NCBI GenBank assembly: GCA_025453375.1 | Contig: JALOQT010000052.1 | Coordinates: 1-6,618 of the forward strand | DNA from: Phycisphaerales bacterium | GTDB lineage: Bacteria; Planctomycetota; Phycisphaerae; Phycisphaerales; UBA1924 | Length of the DNA stretch: 6,618 bases | Reading direction: 5' to 3' | Shown here: one piece after another, positions 1 to 6,618 of the stretch | Numbering within the stretch: the stretch's first letter is position 1 | Layout of the letters: every line of letters starts with the position of its first letter | Program-made: the position numbers and the translations under genes | The notes under the pieces: generated by a model | The model's input: only the letters and a program-made list of their open reading frames with translations | Database searches by the model: none | What the model was told of the DNA's origin: nothing

Positions 1-86
1 AGCGCCAGCGAGATGACGAACGTCATGCACAGGACCATGATCGTGACGAACAGCAGCGTGGCGTATTTCTTATCGATCTTGAACAT
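1..86 (-). CDS. DUF2798 family small membrane protein (N-terminal part only)
   Basis: The gene starts at an ATG (86-84) and runs off the left edge of the window after 28 full codons. The visible residues begin MFKIDKKYATLLF and continue as an unbroken hydrophobic stretch (residues about 9-28), which is the first membrane segment. The opening MFKIDKKYA followed by a hydrophobic helix is what I recall for DUF2798 proteins, which are usually 70-80 residues with two membrane helices and no known function. No clear Shine-Dalgarno sequence precedes the ATG; the upstream bases are C-rich. It lies 57 bases beyond the argH stop in the same direction, so it may be the last gene of the arg transcript, though nothing links it to arginine metabolism. 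The family call rests on a short N-terminal stretch. Confidence 0.65.
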   Translation of the reverse strand, partial: MFKIDKKYATLLFVTIMVLCMTFVISLA

Positions 87-143
87 GGGTGGCGTGGGGC
101 TGCGAAGGTATCGGGGCTGGCAATCTGCGATTGGCGAGATGAC

Positions 144-1529
144 TCACATCGCCAGGCGGCGCCTCGCGGCGTCGATGGCATCGGCGACTGGCTGCAGGCC
201 CGTCGCACCCGGGACGCTGCGTTTGGCGAGCATCGCGTCGATCGTCAGGTGCTGGCGAATGTCTTCGCCGATGCGCGAGTCGATGGCCTGCATCTCCGTC
301 ATCGGCAGCGCGATGAGGCTTGTGCCCAGTTCCAGCGCTCGGCGCACCAGGCGGCCGCTGATGTGATGCGCATCGCGGAATGGTACGCCCTTGCGCACGA
401 GATAGTCGGCCAGATCGGTCGCGGCGATCACGCCGTCGTCGGCGGCGGTGCGGCAGCGATCGCGATGGACCTTCATGCCATCGATGCAGGGCGGGATCAT
501 CTGCAGGCAGATCGCCAGTGTGTCAACCGCGTCAAAGAGCGGCTCCTTGTCCTCCTGCAGGTCCTTGTTGTACGCGAGGGGCAGGCCTTTGAGCACGGTG
601 GCGAGGGTGACGAGCGAACCGAGCACGCGGCCAGACTTGCCGCGGATGAGTTCCATCGCGTCGGGGTTCTTCTTCTGCGGCATGAGCGATGAGCCGCTGG
701 TGACGCTGTCATCCATCTGCACGAAGCCGAACTCCGTGGAGGAGTAGAGCACAAGGTCCTCGCCGAGGCGCGAGAGGTGCAGCGAGCACAAGGCGCACGC
801 GCTGAGCGTCTCGAACGCGAAGTCACGATCGCTGACGGCATCGAGGCTGTTGGCGGAGATGCGGCCCTCGAAGCCAAGATCGCGCGAGAGTTGGACGCGA
901 TCGATGGCATACGCCGTGCCGGCCAGCGCCCCGGCACCGAGCGGCGACACGGCAGCCCGTTTGGAGGCATCGAGCAGGCGCTCGGCATCGCGATCCAGCA
1001 TCGCGACATAGGCCATCGCCCAGTGGGCGAGGAGGACCGGCTGGCCGCGCTGCATATGCGTGTAGCCGGGCAGGACGGTCTTGGCGGCGAGCTCGCGCTC
1101 GGCGAAGGCGACGAGCGAACGCTGGGCGGCGCGGATGAGGTGGAGGAGGCCGTCGATCGCGCCGACGGTCCAGAGACGGATGTCAGTGGCGACCTGGTCA
1201 TTGCGGCTGCGGCCGGTGTGCAGCTTCTTGCCGAGGTCGCCGACGAGGGCGACAAGCTCTCGCTCGACCCAGGAGTGGACGTCCTCGTCGGTCGTGGAGG
1301 CGAGGAGGCTCGGATCTGTCCGCACCTTGGCCAGCAGCGTGCCGAGTGCCTGTTCGAGCGTCGCAAGCTCGGCGCGAGTGATGACCCCTGCGCCGGCGAT
1401 CGCCTTGGCGTGAGCGATCGACCCGGTGATGTCCTGCTCAACCAGCCGCCGATCGAACGGCAGCGAGTCGTTGAACTGCTTGAACAGCGCGGAGGTCGCG
1501 CCTTCGAATCTGCCGCCCCAAAGTGCCAT
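144..1529 (-). CDS. argH: Argininosuccinate lyase
   Basis: A cytoplasmic enzyme that splits argininosuccinate into arginine and fumarate, the last step of arginine synthesis. At 461 residues it has the normal family length (about 455-470). The N-terminus MALWGGRFEG is typical. Conserved blocks appear in order: HTGRSRNDQ (104-112), GYTHMQRGQP with the catalytic-region His158 (155-164), SPLGAGALAGT (195-205), the fumarate-lyase signature GSSLMPQKKNP (279-289) holding the mobile catalytic serine, and KDLQEDKEPLFD (322-333). Near the C-terminus is PFRDAHHISG (383-392). Family members are homotetramers with active sites built from three subunits. The start is supported by an AGGAG six bases upstream. 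The gene follows argG in the same direction but is separated from it by a four-helix-bundle gene and its repeats. No defect is visible, so it should be active. Confidence 0.97.
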   Translation of the reverse strand: MALWGGRFEGATSALFKQFNDSLPFDRRLVEQDITGSIAHAKAIAGAGVITRAELATLEQALGTLLAKVRTDPSLLASTTDEDVHSWVERELVALVGDLGKKLHTGRSRNDQVATDIRLWTVGAIDGLLHLIRAAQRSLVAFAERELAAKTVLPGYTHMQRGQPVLLAHWAMAYVAMLDRDAERLLDASKRAAVSPLGAGALAGTAYAIDRVQLSRDLGFEGRISANSLDAVSDRDFAFETLSACALCSLHLSRLGEDLVLYSSTEFGFVQMDDSVTSGSSLMPQKKNPDAMELIRGKSGRVLGSLVTLATVLKGLPLAYNKDLQEDKEPLFDAVDTLAICLQMIPPCIDGMKVHRDRCRTAADDGVIAATDLADYLVRKGVPFRDAHHISGRLVRRALELGTSLIALPMTEMQAIDSRIGEDIRQHLTIDAMLAKRSVPGATGLQPVADAIDAARRRLAM

Positions 1530-1535
1530 GGTGAT

Positions 1536-1540
1536 CTCCT
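1536..1540 (-). promoter_or_regulatory. Ribosome binding site of argH
   Basis: AGGAG on the minus strand, six bases from the argH ATG. It directly abuts the outer end of the inverted heptamer array (the array reads CCTTC, then AGGAG). The cassette boundary therefore lies exactly against, but does not disrupt, the argH translation signal. Confidence 0.8.
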
Positions 1541-1583
1541 GAAGGTTGAAGGCGGAAGGTCGAATGAGAACGCGAATGAAAGC
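1541..1583 (+). repeat. Degenerate GGNNGAA heptamer array, argH-side end of the cassette
   Basis: Reading inward on the plus strand there is GAA, then GGTTGAA (1544-1550), GGCGGAA (1551-1557), GGTCGAA (1558-1564), a diverged unit TGAGAAC (1565-1571) and GCGAATGAAAGC (1572-1583). This is the inverted counterpart of the array at 1989-2024. GAAGGTTGAAGG (1541-1552) is an exact reverse complement of 2009-2020. GAATGAAAGC (1574-1583) matches the inner end of the other array with one extra base. It lies between the four-helix-bundle stop codon and the argH ribosome binding site. Confidence 0.75.
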
Positions 1584-1598
1584 TCTGTAACTACGCCG

Positions 1599-1997
1599 CT
1601 ATCGAGGCGCACTCGATCGCTTCTTGGCGTTTCTGCTCATCGTAACCAAGATGGCCATCAGTTCTTCGGCCTCGGCCATCAAGGGCGAAAGTCGCGCGGG
1701 TTTCACTACTTGACTCTCGGCAAGCAATTCCATGAAGTAGATCGCTTCCTCCAGTTCCTGCTGAGCTTGGCCGAGTTTGCTGACAAACTCAGCATCCGAC
1801 CGTGCACGAGCGGCTTCGCGATAGTTGGCACCGACCGATGTGCCACTTCGAAGCAGTTGATCTCCCAGAACCCGGCCGACACGAGATGACGGAAGTGCTC
1901 CAACGAGCGTGATAACACGAAGTGCGAACGCACGCGTTCGTGTCTTCATGTCGATCGGATCGCTCATGCGTTCATCATCCGGCTTGGGGCTTTTCAT
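1599..1997 (-). CDS. Four-helix-bundle protein, S23/23S rRNA intervening-sequence protein family
   Basis: A 132-residue, probably cytoplasmic, all-helical protein. The diagnostic block QLLRSGTSVGANYREAARAR (residues 47-66) is the hallmark of the S23/IVP family (TIGR02436, PF05635). Predicted helices cover about 17-34, 40-66, 68-96 and 101-125. A basic tail, AKKRSSAPR, ends the chain. Relatives are encoded inside 23S rRNA intervening sequences, and the fold is shared with Avd, the accessory protein of diversity-generating retroelements, which binds nucleic acid. The role of stand-alone copies is not known to me. The ATG at 1997 is chosen because an AAGG lies four bases upstream, within the repeat. 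ATGs at 1967 (residue 11) and 1949 (residue 17) are alternatives, and the homologous part begins near residue 17. It lies between argG and argH in the same direction, so it is probably co-transcribed. Its lower G+C suggests acquisition. Confidence 0.88.
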   Translation of the reverse strand: MKSPKPDDERMSDPIDMKTRTRAFALRVITLVGALPSSRVGRVLGDQLLRSGTSVGANYREAARARSDAEFVSKLGQAQQELEEAIYFMELLAESQVVKPARLSPLMAEAEELMAILVTMSRNAKKRSSAPR

Positions 1998-2018
1998 TCA
2001 TCCTTCATCCTTCAACCT

Positions 2019-2024
<6 letters not shown>
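1989..2024 (-). repeat. GGNNGAA heptamer array, argG-side end of the cassette
   Basis: On the minus strand, four contiguous heptamers read GGTTGAA (2024-2018), GGTTGAA (2017-2011), GGATGAA (2010-2004) and GGATGAA (2003-1997), followed by TGAAAAGC (1996-1989). The argG stop TGA (2021-2019) lies in the first unit. The ATG of the four-helix-bundle gene (1997-1995) takes its A from the last base of the fourth unit, whose GG and the preceding AA supply its ribosome-binding-like AAGG. The array is the inverted partner of 1541-1583. Confidence 0.8.
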
Positions 2025-3251
<1,227 letters not shown>

Positions 3252-3260
3252 GAGTGTGAA

Positions 3261-3264
3261 TCCT
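3261..3264 (-). promoter_or_regulatory. Ribosome binding site of argG
   Basis: AGGA on the minus strand, nine bases upstream of the ATG at 3251. The spacing is slightly long, but it is the only purine-rich match in front of this start and supports the version that includes the serine tract. Confidence 0.55.
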
Positions 3265-3297
3265 GCTTGCAGGGTGCGGTGAGGGTGGGAGGGCGAG

Positions 3298-3336
3298 CCA
3301 GAGAATCACGAACTGAAACCCAGAGGTGATTTCTGG
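3298..3336 (-). promoter_or_regulatory. Stem-loop in the argG leader (possible operator or attenuation-like element)
   Basis: The arms at 3298-3309 and 3326-3336 are inverted copies: 11 base pairs with a single unpaired base and a 16-base loop. On the minus strand the 5' arm reads CCAGAAATCAC and the 3' arm GTGATTCTCTGG. The same CCAGA can instead pair with the TCTGG at 3324-3320, giving a smaller hairpin (5-bp stem, 7-base loop), so two exclusive folds exist. It begins about six bases downstream of a -10-like hexamer and so could form the very 5' end of the argG mRNA. There is no T-tract after it, so it is not an ordinary terminator. It does not resemble the ArgR box. Function is unknown. 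Confidence 0.4.
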
Positions 3337-3341
3337 ACGCG

Positions 3342-3347
3342 AATATA
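3342..3347 (-). promoter_or_regulatory. Candidate -10 element for argG
   Basis: TATATT on the minus strand matches five of six bases of the TATAAT consensus and is the most AT-rich hexamer in this intergenic region. No convincing -35 lies 16-18 bases upstream. If used, transcription would begin near 3335, at the foot of the leader stem-loop, leaving a leader of roughly 85 bases. Confidence 0.3.
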
Positions 3348-3522
3348 CGCGCGCGGAGCGTGACTTCGATCGGGAAGCGTGCGGGAATCACAGTTGGCGA
3401 GTTTGGCCCGCCGGGCCTGCAAGTCCCGCGCCGAAGGTGGGCGGCGCGGCGGGGAAGTGCCGATACACTTGCAGTCTCTCAGCCCGATCGGCGTGATGGA
3501 CCACGCCGCACACTACCTCGAT

Positions 3523-3526
3523 GGAG
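3523..3526 (+). promoter_or_regulatory. Ribosome binding site deciding the HEAT-repeat gene start
   Basis: GGAG lies nine bases before the ATG at 3536. The in-frame ATG at 3521 has no purine-rich sequence before it and its own codons contain this GGAG. The downstream ATG also gives a cleaner signal peptide, so it is preferred. Confidence 0.5.
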
Positions 3527-3535
3527 CGATTGCCC

Positions 3536-4618
3536 ATGTCACACGCCACCCGCGCCCCTCACTGCTCGATCTTCCTGACACTGCCCCTGGCGCTGGCGTG
3601 GGCGGCGTGCGTCGGCCCGATGACTTTCGCGCAGGATCGTGGTGGAGCAGAAACGCGTTCGACGGCGCAGGGGGCCAGCGAGGTCGTCGCGGTGCCCAAG
3701 CTTCGTGAGAACGCCGCGGCGATGCTGCTGGAGTTTGCCGAGCGCGGCACACCCGAGCAGCGGGCCAACGCACTCGAGGCCCTGCTGCCCATGCCCGCGC
3801 GGCTGGAGCAGCCCCTTCGCTCGGCGCTGCGGGCCAGCAGCCCGGGCGTGCGCGGGATCGCGGCGATGGTCGTCGGGCGCGGGCGGCTGAATCGGCTGGT
3901 CGACGCCGTGCGCCCGCTGGTCAATGACGAGTCGCCGCAGGTGCGGGCGTCGGCGATTTATGCGATGGCCAAGAACAACACGCGCGTTGATCAGACGCCG
4001 CTGGCGGACATGCTCGCGGGGGATTCTGTCGAGCTGCGGGCCCACGCGGCGTTCATACTCGGTGATCTGGGCAACGCCTCGGCCGCGCCGATGCTGATGG
4101 AAGCCAGCGGCGCGCCGGCGATCAAGGCTGACCCTGTGCGCGATCGGCTGATGCGGTTGCAGATCGCCGAGGCCCTTTGCAAGATCGGCCGCAACGAGGC
4201 AATCCACGAGATTCGCGCCGCGCTCTATCCGGCCCGCCCGGAAGACCTGGAGGCCTGCGCCCTGGCGGTGCAGATTCTCGGCCAGATCAAGGATGAGGCC
4301 AGCAAGGGCCAGGTCCGCAACTTGCTGCGAGAGAACTATGAAGCCGGCCAGCCGATGCCCATCGAGATTCGCCTCGCCGCGGCGATGAGCCTCGCCCGCA
4401 TGGGCGAGGTTGAGCACACGGCCCTGGCGACGCGTTTTGTGGCCAGCGATGTCGCGGCCCAGCGCGCTCAAGCGGCGCTGGTGCTGGGCGAAAGCGGGGA
4501 TCGTCAGTACCTCGCGACGCTGCAGACGATGATGGAAGACCGCGAGCCGCTGGTGCGCATCGCCGCCGGCGCGGGCATTTTGAAAATCACCGAAGGCGCC
4601 GGCCGCGGCCGCCAGTAA
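3536..4618 (+). CDS. Exported HEAT-repeat protein
   Basis: From the ATG at 3536 the product has 360 residues; the alternative start at 3521 adds five. Residues 1-32 look like a Sec signal peptide: a short basic start (R6), a hydrophobic core (about 11-28) and probable cleavage after TFA (residue 32). The WAAC at 22-25 is not a good lipobox because of the tryptophan at -3. After a low-complexity linker (33-54) nearly all the rest is a solenoid of about nine HEAT/PBS-lyase-type helical pairs, starting near 75, 104, 135, 166, 207, 238, 276, 308 and 338. Each carries the VRASAIYAMAK or LRAHAAFILGDLG style of core. Such proteins are usually protein-binding scaffolds, here probably outside the cytoplasmic membrane. 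No catalytic residues are seen and the partner is unknown. The HIT gene follows after 49 bases in the same direction. Confidence 0.85.
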   Translation: MSHATRAPHCSIFLTLPLALAWAACVGPMTFAQDRGGAETRSTAQGASEVVAVPKLRENAAAMLLEFAERGTPEQRANALEALLPMPARLEQPLRSALRASSPGVRGIAAMVVGRGRLNRLVDAVRPLVNDESPQVRASAIYAMAKNNTRVDQTPLADMLAGDSVELRAHAAFILGDLGNASAAPMLMEASGAPAIKADPVRDRLMRLQIAEALCKIGRNEAIHEIRAALYPARPEDLEACALAVQILGQIKDEASKGQVRNLLRENYEAGQPMPIEIRLAAAMSLARMGEVEHTALATRFVASDVAAQRAQAALVLGESGDRQYLATLQTMMEDREPLVRIAAGAGILKITEGAGRGRQ

Positions 4619-4667
4619 GCCTCTTCTTCCGTCCCCTTCGTCGCTCCGTCGCTCATCCCCTTCCCTC
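4619..4667 (+). other. Pyrimidine-rich spacer before the HIT gene
   Basis: These 49 bases between the HEAT-repeat stop and the HIT start are almost entirely C and T on the coding strand, with a short repeat of CGTCGCTC (4639-4654 region). There is no Shine-Dalgarno sequence and no clear promoter, so the HIT gene is probably read from the upstream transcript and its start is recognised some other way. Confidence 0.5.
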
Positions 4668-5114
4668 ATGCCTACTCCAGCCTCGCCCACGTCGCCGACG
4701 ATCTTCACCCGCATCATCCGCGGGGAGATTCCGTGCCATCAGGTCTATCGCGATGAGCAGGTGCTGGCGTTTCTGGACATCAACCCCATCGCCCCGGGGC
4801 ACACGCTGGTAATTCCCATCGAGCCGGCGGCGACGATGGACGCACTGAGTGATGAATCCGCCGCGGCCCTCGGGCGCGTGCTGCCGCGCATCTGCCGGGC
4901 GGTGTGCGCTGCGACGGGGTGCGCAGATTACAACCTGCTGCAAAACAATGGTGCGGCGGCCCATCAGGCCGTCTTCCACGTGCACGTGCACATCATCCCC
5001 AAGCCCGCGCACGCCCACGGGCATGGCAGCGGCCTGGGCATCGACTGGCCCGCCCGCGCGATCGACCACGCTGCGGCGGCCGAACTGGCCAGACGCATAG
5101 CGACACACCTGTGA
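4668..5114 (+). CDS. HIT family (histidine-triad) nucleotide-binding protein
   Basis: A 148-residue, probably cytoplasmic protein of the Hint/HIT branch. These enzymes bind purine nucleotides and hydrolyse or transfer nucleoside phosphoramidates and related mono- or dinucleotides through a histidine nucleophile. The triad HVHVHII is at 104-110 (His104, His106, His108), preceded by YNLLQNNGAAAHQAVFH (88-104), the usual active-site strand with Asn and Gln. The N-terminal block TIFTRIIRGEIP (11-22) and FLDINPIAPGHTLVIP (35-50) are typical of bacterial HIT proteins of 110-150 residues. The zinc-type CxFC start of some members is absent. A histidine-rich HAHGHG (115-120) follows the triad and is slightly unusual. 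No Shine-Dalgarno sequence precedes the ATG; no better in-frame start is visible. The in vivo substrate cannot be told from sequence. Confidence 0.93.
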   Translation: MPTPASPTSPTIFTRIIRGEIPCHQVYRDEQVLAFLDINPIAPGHTLVIPIEPAATMDALSDESAAALGRVLPRICRAVCAATGCADYNLLQNNGAAAHQAVFHVHVHIIPKPAHAHGHGSGLGIDWPARAIDHAAAAELARRIATHL

Positions 5115-5129
5115 CCCCCGTCGTTTGAC

Positions 5130-5150
5130 GCGCGACAGTCACGCTCGCGC
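5130..5150 (+). terminator. Possible hairpin after the HIT gene
   Basis: GCGCGA (5130-5135) and TCGCGC (5145-5150) are perfect inverted repeats with a nine-base loop, 15 bases after the HIT stop. No T-run follows, so intrinsic termination is doubtful. In this GC-rich sequence a 6-bp stem could also be chance. Confidence 0.25.
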
Positions 5151-5182
5151 CATCGGGCACTACGATCACCCGTGTCCGTCTC

Positions 5183-5256
5183 GTCCCGGTAGCTCAGTTG
5201 GATAGAGCAGCCGCCTTCTAAGCGGCAGGTCGTGCGTTCGAATCGCACCCGGGACG
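5183..5256 (+). tRNA. tRNA-Arg (anticodon UCU)
   Basis: A complete 74-base cloverleaf. The acceptor stem GTCCCGG (5183-5189) pairs with CCGGGAC (5249-5255), with discriminator G5256. The D stem is GCTC/GAGC (5192-5195/5205-5208). The anticodon stem is GCCGC/GCGGC (5210-5214/5222-5226), with loop CTTCTAA holding anticodon TCT at 5217-5219, which reads AGA (and AGG by wobble). The variable loop has five bases. The T stem is GTGCG/CGCAC around TTCGAAT. All stems are fully paired. CCA is not encoded (the next bases are CTT), so it must be added after transcription. A weak -10-like TACGAT at 5161-5166 sits suitably upstream but lacks a good -35. Confidence 0.97.
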
Positions 5257-5267
5257 CTTGAAGAGTT

Positions 5268-5451
5268 TTCACCACAGAGACACAGAGGTGGGGAGAAATG
5301 CAGGGAGTGGGGCAAGATGCAAGATGTACGAAGCGTCGTGCTTGCTGCGCACGAGCGCCATCGCGTCAATCGCATCATCGCGTCCCCCCAAACCCCACCC
5401 CCCACTCATCTCCGCCTTCTCTTCTCCCAACCTCTGTGCCTCTGTGGTGAA
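5268..5451. repeat. Gene-less 184-base element with long inverted ends (CACAGAGG-type repeat)
   Basis: The left arm 5268-5298 and right arm 5421-5451 match as inverted repeats at 28 of 31 positions; the outer 22 bases differ at one. Each arm carries the near-repeat CACAGAG twice (for example TTCACCACAGAG then CACAGAGG). A second, inner pair is GAGTGGGG (5305-5312) with CCCCACTC (5400-5407), so the whole unit can fold back. The 120-odd bases between the arms hold no convincing gene. Forced translation gives HHRDTE and LCASVV, peptides I recognise from spurious ORFs over a repeat widespread in environmental bacteria, often beside GxxExxY-type genes. It starts 12 bases after the tRNA-Arg and ends 26 bases from the mreD stop. 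It may be a non-autonomous (MITE-like) insertion or a decayed cassette; no target duplication was identified. Confidence 0.7.
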
Positions 5452-5477
5452 CCTCTCTCCTCATGCGCCGCGATCCG

Positions 5478-6050
5478 TCAGCGTTGGATCACGATGCGGT
5501 CGCTGCGGCGTTGGGTCGGGTCATGCAGGCCCAGCCAGGGCATGATCCAGCGCCACGCCATCGCCAGCAGCAGCGTCGGGAAGCCGGTGTAGAGCGAACT
5601 GAGCAGCACGCCGATCATCGTCGGCCTCGCCAGGACGACATCCGGGTCGGTGATCGAGCGAGCCTCGAGCAAGAGTTGCCCGACGATCGCCGCCGCCGCC
5701 GCGACGGTGATGCCCAGCACCGTGATCGTCACACTGTTGCGGACGAACAGGAACCCGCGCAGCACATACACCAGCCCGCCAGCCGCCAGAAAGCCCAGCG
5801 CCCGCGGCCCGATGACCACGATCGACTCGCCCGCGCCGACCGGCGCCAGCGGCGTCGTCACATCCAGCAGCAGCCCCGCGATGAACGCGAACCACAGCAG
5901 CGGCACCAGCGGCGCATACGCCGCGACACACACCACCAAAGCCATCACCACCGACGGCGCGGCACTGCCGGCGATCGTCAGCGACCCGCGCACGCCCAGC
6001 TCCACCGCCAGGGCCAGATACAACAGCAACGCCGCGGCGGGCCAGTTCAT
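5478..6050 (-). CDS. mreD: Rod shape-determining protein MreD
   Basis: A 190-residue integral membrane protein of the elongasome, which with MreB, MreC, RodA and PBP2 guides side-wall peptidoglycan synthesis. About six hydrophobic segments are visible (roughly 3-20, 30-46, 48-66, 81-99, 106-128, 145-168). The family's most recognisable feature, GLLLDVTTPLAPVG (59-72), follows the third segment and fits the pattern G-x3-D-x3-P-x4-G. A second typical patch, LLSSLYTGFPTLL (149-161), begins the last segment. Length is close to the usual 160-185. The basic tail ends in RSDRIVIQR. Its ATG overlaps the mreC stop as ATGA, indicating translational coupling. Identification by sequence alone would be moderate because MreD is poorly conserved, but adjacency to mreC makes it firm. 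Confidence 0.88.
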   Translation of the reverse strand: MNWPAAALLLYLALAVELGVRGSLTIAGSAAPSVVMALVVCVAAYAPLVPLLWFAFIAGLLLDVTTPLAPVGAGESIVVIGPRALGFLAAGGLVYVLRGFLFVRNSVTITVLGITVAAAAAIVGQLLLEARSITDPDVVLARPTMIGVLLSSLYTGFPTLLLAMAWRWIMPWLGLHDPTQRRSDRIVIQR

Positions 6051-6618
6051 GGGCGACGCCCCCCAGCATCTAGACCGCCGCCCATCGCCTCAGTCGTCAG
6101 CATGATCGTCACTTCCTGCAGGCTCTGCGGCTCAAAGCCGGGGCGGACGATCACGATCGGCCGGCCGTTGTCCGCCCGCTCGACGCGCTCGACGGTGCCG
6201 ATGACCAGCATCTGCGCCGCCCGCGGCCAGGATGGATCGCTCAGCCGCACCGTCATGCCCACGCGCACGTCCGGCTCCAGGCGGCCCTCGGGCAAACGCA
6301 GGGCATAGACCACGCCGCGCAGGCGCCCACCGGCGATCCCAATCAACTGTGTGCCCAGTGCCAGTGCATCAGGCGTGCCGGCCCGCAGGGCTTGCGGGTC
6401 GAGCTCATCGGGATAGATCGACCCGCGGATGACCCCCGCGCTCGGATCGGTCATCACGCGAATATCCGCCACGCCGCCGCGCGCCCCGATCACGCGGCCA
6501 ACGAGATTCACCCCCTCATGCACCGCGACATCCCCTGGCCCGACGGCAATCGTCGCCCCCGTGCTGTCCCTCACACCACCGGTGCGGACCATCAAGATCG
6601 ACGCCCCGCCGGCGGCAT
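6047..6618 (-). CDS. mreC: Rod shape-determining protein MreC (C-terminal part)
   Basis: The reading frame is open to the right edge of the window, so the start, membrane anchor and coiled coil of MreC are not visible; 189 complete C-terminal codons are. They form the periplasmic beta-barrel region. HEGVNLVGRVIGARGGVADIRVMTD (about 33-57, numbered from the first complete codon) corresponds to the family's GxVGRV then DxxS-type strand pair. A second strand group runs from GVVYALRLPEGRLEPDVRVG (101-120) to VIVRPGFEPQSLQEVTIML (155-173), matching the usual closing block in which the phrase P-x2-d-x3-L-x-e-V ends the fold. A short Gly-rich tail GGGLDAGGRRP ends the protein. MreC links MreB and MreD to the peptidoglycan synthases. 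The TTG at 6595 or ATG at 6592 should not be taken as the start; the frame continues upstream as AAGGASIL. Confidence 0.85.
   Translation of the reverse strand, partial: AAGGASILMVRTGGVRDSTGATIAVGPGDVAVHEGVNLVGRVIGARGGVADIRVMTDPSAGVIRGSIYPDELDPQALRAGTPDALALGTQLIGIAGGRLRGVVYALRLPEGRLEPDVRVGMTVRLSDPSWPRAAQMLVIGTVERVERADNGRPIVIVRPGFEPQSLQEVTIMLTTEAMGGGLDAGGRRP

Noticed and set aside
134..154. A hairpin around the argH stop codon as a terminator
   Set aside because: The stem needs a two-base bulge, has no T-tract, and a gene follows in the same direction.
777..1889. A 370-codon plus-strand open frame opposite argH and the four-helix-bundle gene
   Set aside because: It lies antisense to two well-identified proteins, resembles no family, and long antisense frames are expected in GC-rich DNA.
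3298..3350. An ArgR operator upstream of argG
   Set aside because: The AT-rich TNTGAATWWWWATTCANW pattern is not present; the inverted repeat here has a different sequence and spacing.
3539..4717. A 392-codon minus-strand open frame opposite the HEAT-repeat gene
   Set aside because: Its translation is Arg/Gly/His-rich low-complexity sequence typical of antisense frames; the plus strand encodes clear HEAT repeats with a signal peptide.
5166..5405. A minus-strand frame with the peptide AIRTHDLPLRRRLLYPTELPG
   Set aside because: This peptide is the well-known antisense translation of a tRNA gene, here tRNA-Arg, followed by the repeat arm.
5190..5451. A genomic-island attachment site at the tRNA-Arg 3' end
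   Set aside because: No second copy of the tRNA 3' end and no integrase lie in the window; the element begins 12 bases beyond the tRNA.
5258..5545. A plus-strand frame starting MKSFHHRDTE through the fold-back element
   Set aside because: HHRDTE and LCASVV are translations of the inverted arms; there is no ribosome binding site and no protein-like core.
5463..6308. A 281-codon plus-strand open frame opposite mreD and mreC
   Set aside because: Its translation is an Arg/Gln/His-rich low-complexity antisense product; the minus strand encodes MreD and MreC with an overlapping stop and start.

Overview
The window is GC-rich bacterial DNA (sampled lines of argH run about 65% G+C) with tightly packed, ordinary chromosomal genes. 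The mix is an argG/argH pair, a secreted HEAT-repeat protein, a HIT protein, tRNA-Arg and mreC/mreD, with two repeat-bounded insertions of a kind common in environmental lineages. I lean towards Planctomycetota (Phycisphaerae-like), but this rests on general character, not on a marker gene, and is low confidence.

Layout. On the minus strand, read right to left, an arginine-biosynthesis block runs argG (3251-2019), a small four-helix-bundle (S23/IVP family) gene (1997-1599), argH (1529-144), and the first 28 codons of a DUF2798 membrane protein (86-1, cut by the window edge). argG is divergent from a plus-strand pair: an exported HEAT-repeat protein (3536-4618) and a HIT-family nucleotide-binding protein (4668-5114). 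A tRNA-Arg(UCU) follows (5183-5256). Just after it is a 184-base, gene-less element with long inverted ends (5268-5451). The right end carries the minus-strand mreC (cut by the window edge) and mreD, whose stop and start codons overlap by four bases.

How it works together. ArgG and ArgH catalyse the last two steps of arginine synthesis (citrulline to argininosuccinate to arginine plus fumarate). MreC and MreD belong to the rod-shape/elongasome machinery in the cell envelope.

Most notable. The four-helix-bundle gene splits argG from argH and is bounded on both sides by arrays of a degenerate 7-base unit, GGNNGAA, in inverted, inward-facing orientation. argG's stop codon lies in the outermost unit of one array and the small gene's start codon touches the innermost. 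The arrangement recalls the intervening sequences of 23S rRNA, which encode the same protein family inside a base-paired stem. It looks like an inserted cassette, possibly removable at the RNA level. The second, gene-less unit after the tRNA has 31-base ends that match in inverted orientation at 28 positions.
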